Assembly: GCA_016302935.1 (NCBI GenBank)
Contig: JAEDMO010000004.1
Location: forward strand, 1 to 40,105
Direction: 5' to 3'
Source: Bacilli bacterium
GTDB lineage: Bacteria > Bacillota_I > Bacilli_A > RF39 > UBA660
DNA: 40,105 bases
In this document: one piece after another, positions 37,804 to 40,105 of the stretch
Layout of the letters: each line of letters starts with the position of its first letter
Position numbering within the stretch: the stretch's first letter is position 1
Notes under the pieces: generated by a model
Told to the model about the DNA's origin: nothing
The model's database searches: none
The model's input: the letters and a program-made list of their open reading frames with translations, nothing else
Program-made: the position numbers and the translations under genes

Positions 37804-40105
37804 TTTTAAAAAAGTAGAAAAAAAATGGGCCAAATATTGGCAAGAAAATGAAACATTTAAAACTGATGTTTGGGATTTTTCCAAACCCAAATATTATGTA
37901 TTGGATATGTTCCCATACCCATCTGGTGTAGGACTACACGCAGGTCATCCAGAAGGATATACTGCTACTGATATTGTAGCTAGAATGAAAAGAATGCAAG
38001 GATACAACGTTCTTCATCCTATGGGATGGGATGCCTTTGGACTTCCTGCAGAACAATATGCAATCAATACCGGTAATCATCCAAGTAGTTTTACCAAAAA
38101 AAATATTGAAACATTCAAAAACCAATTAATGTCATTAGGTTTTTCATACGATTGGAGCAAAGAAATATCCACCGCAGATCCTGAATTTTATAAATGGACT
38201 CAATGGATATTTAAAAGATTATATTTAAGCGGTCTAGCTAAATACAAAGATATGCCCGTAAACTGGTGTGAAGAATTAGGAACAGTACTATCCAATGATG
38301 AAATAATAGACGGTAAAAGCGAAAGAGGAGGTTACCCAGTTGTTAGAAAAAATATGAAACAATGGGTTATCGATATTCCTGCATATGCTGAAAAATTACT
38401 AGATGGACTAAATGAAATAGATTGGCCAGAATCAACCAAAGAAATACAAAGAAATTGGATTGGTAAAAGTATTGGAGCTACAATCGATTTTAAAGTAGAA
38501 AACCATAATGCTACCTTCACAGTATTTACAACTAGATGCGACACCTTATTCGGTGCCACTTACTGTGTTTTAGCACCAGAACATAAATTAGTAAGTGAAA
38601 TTACTAGCGATGAACAAAAAGAAGCTGTTACTAACTATCAAAAAGAATGTGAAAAAAAATCAGAACTAGAAAGAACAGATCTAAATAAAGACAAAACCGG
38701 CGTCTTTACAGGAGCATATGCTATTAACCCAGTCAATAGCAAAAAAATCCCAATTTGGATTAGTGACTATGTTTTATCTAGTTATGGAACAGGGGCAATT
38801 ATGGCAGTTCCTGCTCACGATGATAGAGACTATGAATTTGCCAAAAAACATAATATTGAAATTATCCCAGTAATAGAAGGAGGAGATATTACCAAAGAAG
38901 CATACCTTGGTGATGGTAAGCATATTAACTCTGACTTCTTAAATGGCTTAAACAAATCTCTTGCTATAGATAAAATGTTAGACTATTTAACTAAAAATAA
39001 TATAGGTGCCAAAAAGATAAACTATCGTCTTCGTGAATGGATATTTGCAAGACAAAGATACTGGGGAGAACCGGTTCCTGTTATCCATCTAGAAAATGGG
39101 CAAATACACCTACTAGAAGATAATGAACTACCACTTATTTTGCCAGAACTAGAAGATTACAAATCAAAAAATGGAACTGCTCCATTAGCAAACGATCCTA
39201 GTTGGACTAATGTTACAATAAACGGTATTAAAGGAGTAAGAGAAACCTCAACTATGCCTGGTTCAGCTGGCTCATCTTGGTATTACCTACGTTATATTGA
39301 CCCTAATAACACCACTTCATTTGCTAACTACGAATTACTAAAACACTGGATGCCAGTAGATTTATATATTGGAGGACCAGAACACAGTGTTGGCCATTTG
39401 CTTTATTCTAGAATGTGGAATAATTACCTATATGATGAAGGCCTAGTTCCATACAAAGAACCATTTAAAAAATTAGTTCACCAAGGAATGATATTAGGAG
39501 AAAATGGTTTAAAAATGGGTAAAAGACATCCAGAATACGTTATTAATCCTACCGATATAGTATCAAGCCACGGTGCCGATGCCTTAAGACTATATGAAAT
39601 GTTTATGGGACCAATCGAAGCTGATAAACCTTGGAGCAATTCTGGAATAGATGGAGCCAAAAAATTTATAGATAGAATATATCGTATTTTTGAAAGCGGT
39701 AAAGTAGTAGAACAAAACAACCATAACCTAACCAAGATATATCATCAAACAGTAAAAAAAGTTACTGAAGATTTTGAAAACCTAAACTTCAACACCGCTA
39801 TTTCTCAGTTAATGGTATTTGTCAACGCCGTATACAAAGAAGACCAAATTCCAAAAGAATACGCTATAGGATTTACTAAATTACTAAGTCCAGTATGTCC
39901 TTTCCTAGCAGAAGAAATATGGAGTATGTTAGGTAACTCTAGTACCATTACCTACGAACCTTGGCCAACATATAATGAAGAAGAATTAAAAGAAGATACC
40001 TACACCATAGCAGTCCAAGTGAACGGCAAATTAAGAGCAACCATAGAAGTAAATAATAACGAAACAGAAGAAGAAATCAAAAACAAAGCCTTAAACCAAC
40101 CTAAC
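37796..40105 (+). CDS. leuS: Leucyl-tRNA synthetase (3' end outside the window)
   Basis: LeuRS charges tRNA-Leu. The reading frame is open from the ATG at 37796 to the window edge, 770 codons; about 30 residues should be missing. The HIGH motif reads HAGH (48-51) after 'MFPYPSGVGL'. The CP1 editing domain shows 'TTRCDTLFGATY' and 'GTGAIMAVPAHDDRD'. 'GSAGSSWYYLRY' and 'GGPEHSVGHLLYSRM' are intact. The KMSKS loop reads KMGKR (573-577), keeping both lysines but changing both serines. 'SHGADALRLYEMFMGP' follows. The ribosome binding site GAGGTAA lies in the previous gene. Regulation is by the leucine T-box upstream. Confidence 0.97.
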   Translation, partial: MYNFKKVEKKWAKYWQENETFKTDVWDFSKPKYYVLDMFPYPSGVGLHAGHPEGYTATDIVARMKRMQGYNVLHPMGWDAFGLPAEQYAINTGNHPSSFTKKNIETFKNQLMSLGFSYDWSKEISTADPEFYKWTQWIFKRLYLSGLAKYKDMPVNWCEELGTVLSNDEIIDGKSERGGYPVVRKNMKQWVIDIPAYAEKLLDGLNEIDWPESTKEIQRNWIGKSIGATIDFKVENHNATFTVFTTRCDTLFGATYCVLAPEHKLVSEITSDEQKEAVTNYQKECEKKSELERTDLNKDKTGVFTGAYAINPVNSKKIPIWISDYVLSSYGTGAIMAVPAHDDRDYEFAKKHNIEIIPVIEGGDITKEAYLGDGKHINSDFLNGLNKSLAIDKMLDYLTKNNIGAKKINYRLREWIFARQRYWGEPVPVIHLENGQIHLLEDNELPLILPELEDYKSKNGTAPLANDPSWTNVTINGIKGVRETSTMPGSAGSSWYYLRYIDPNNTTSFANYELLKHWMPVDLYIGGPEHSVGHLLYSRMWNNYLYDEGLVPYKEPFKKLVHQGMILGENGLKMGKRHPEYVINPTDIVSSHGADALRLYEMFMGPIEADKPWSNSGIDGAKKFIDRIYRIFESGKVVEQNNHNLTKIYHQTVKKVTEDFENLNFNTAISQLMVFVNAVYKEDQIPKEYAIGFTKLLSPVCPFLAEEIWSMLGNSSTITYEPWPTYNEEELKEDTYTIAVQVNGKLRATIEVNNNETEEEIKNKALNQPN

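Overview
The window is a gene-dense, very AT-rich stretch of a low-GC Gram-positive (Firmicutes/Bacilli) chromosome. No gene-free gap exceeds 300 bases; the longest (37210-37443) holds a T-box leader. Housekeeping proteins are Bacilli-like. LexA, YidD, YqfT-like, ExsY/CotZ-like and SpoIIP proteins, plus a leucine T-box, point to an uncultured, probably spore-forming, gut-type Bacilli lineage near the Mollicutes/RF39-like groups. That placement is inference. The genetic code is standard: Trp is TGG and one gene (cdsA) ends in TGA, but TGA is used by only 1 of 38 complete CDSs with visible stops. I saw no rRNA, tRNA, CRISPR array, insertion sequence or prophage.

Layout. 1-1150 (minus): a Fic protein and a YqfT-like protein. 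1176-4071 (plus): a class B penicillin-binding protein, then rpmG-efp. 4074-7502 (minus): an orphan metal-binding-type lipoprotein with yidD, a ClpX-like AAA+ protein with a replaced N-terminus, and lexA. 7521-7763: a divergent lexA control region driving a previously unlisted 46-residue membrane protein, in the position held by yneA/sosA-type SOS division inhibitors in other Firmicutes. 7812-10426: a membrane-anchored protein, a short-chain dehydrogenase and a DUF1015 protein. 10546-14675: dCMP deaminase, lepA and a divergent RNB-domain protein. 14736-17577: a large surface protein with dockerin-like and cohesin-like modules, behind a structured leader with a short ORF. 17678-19088: a coiled-coil protein (minus), a strongly promoted orphan and trmB.

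19157-24378 is one envelope/division run: murG-murB-divIB-uppS-cdsA-rseP. It covers lipid II synthesis, the divisome, the undecaprenyl carrier, phospholipid synthesis and an intramembrane protease. Then come tdk, an ExsY/CotZ-family spore coat gene (minus), an AGCS-type symporter, spoIIP with a small membrane-protein partner, eno, mutL with a large unknown protein, a strongly promoted coiled-coil orphan and miaA. After these lies a GH31-family protein whose catalytic residues are largely replaced. The window ends with a leucine T-box controlling an unknown three-TM protein and leuS, which is cut by the window edge.

The best leads for new biology are the LexA-controlled 46-residue membrane protein, the ClpX-like protein with a new N-terminal domain, enzyme-like proteins with altered active sites (GH31, RNB, TroA-like), the unknown protein coupled to mutL, and the membrane protein inserted between the T-box and leuS.
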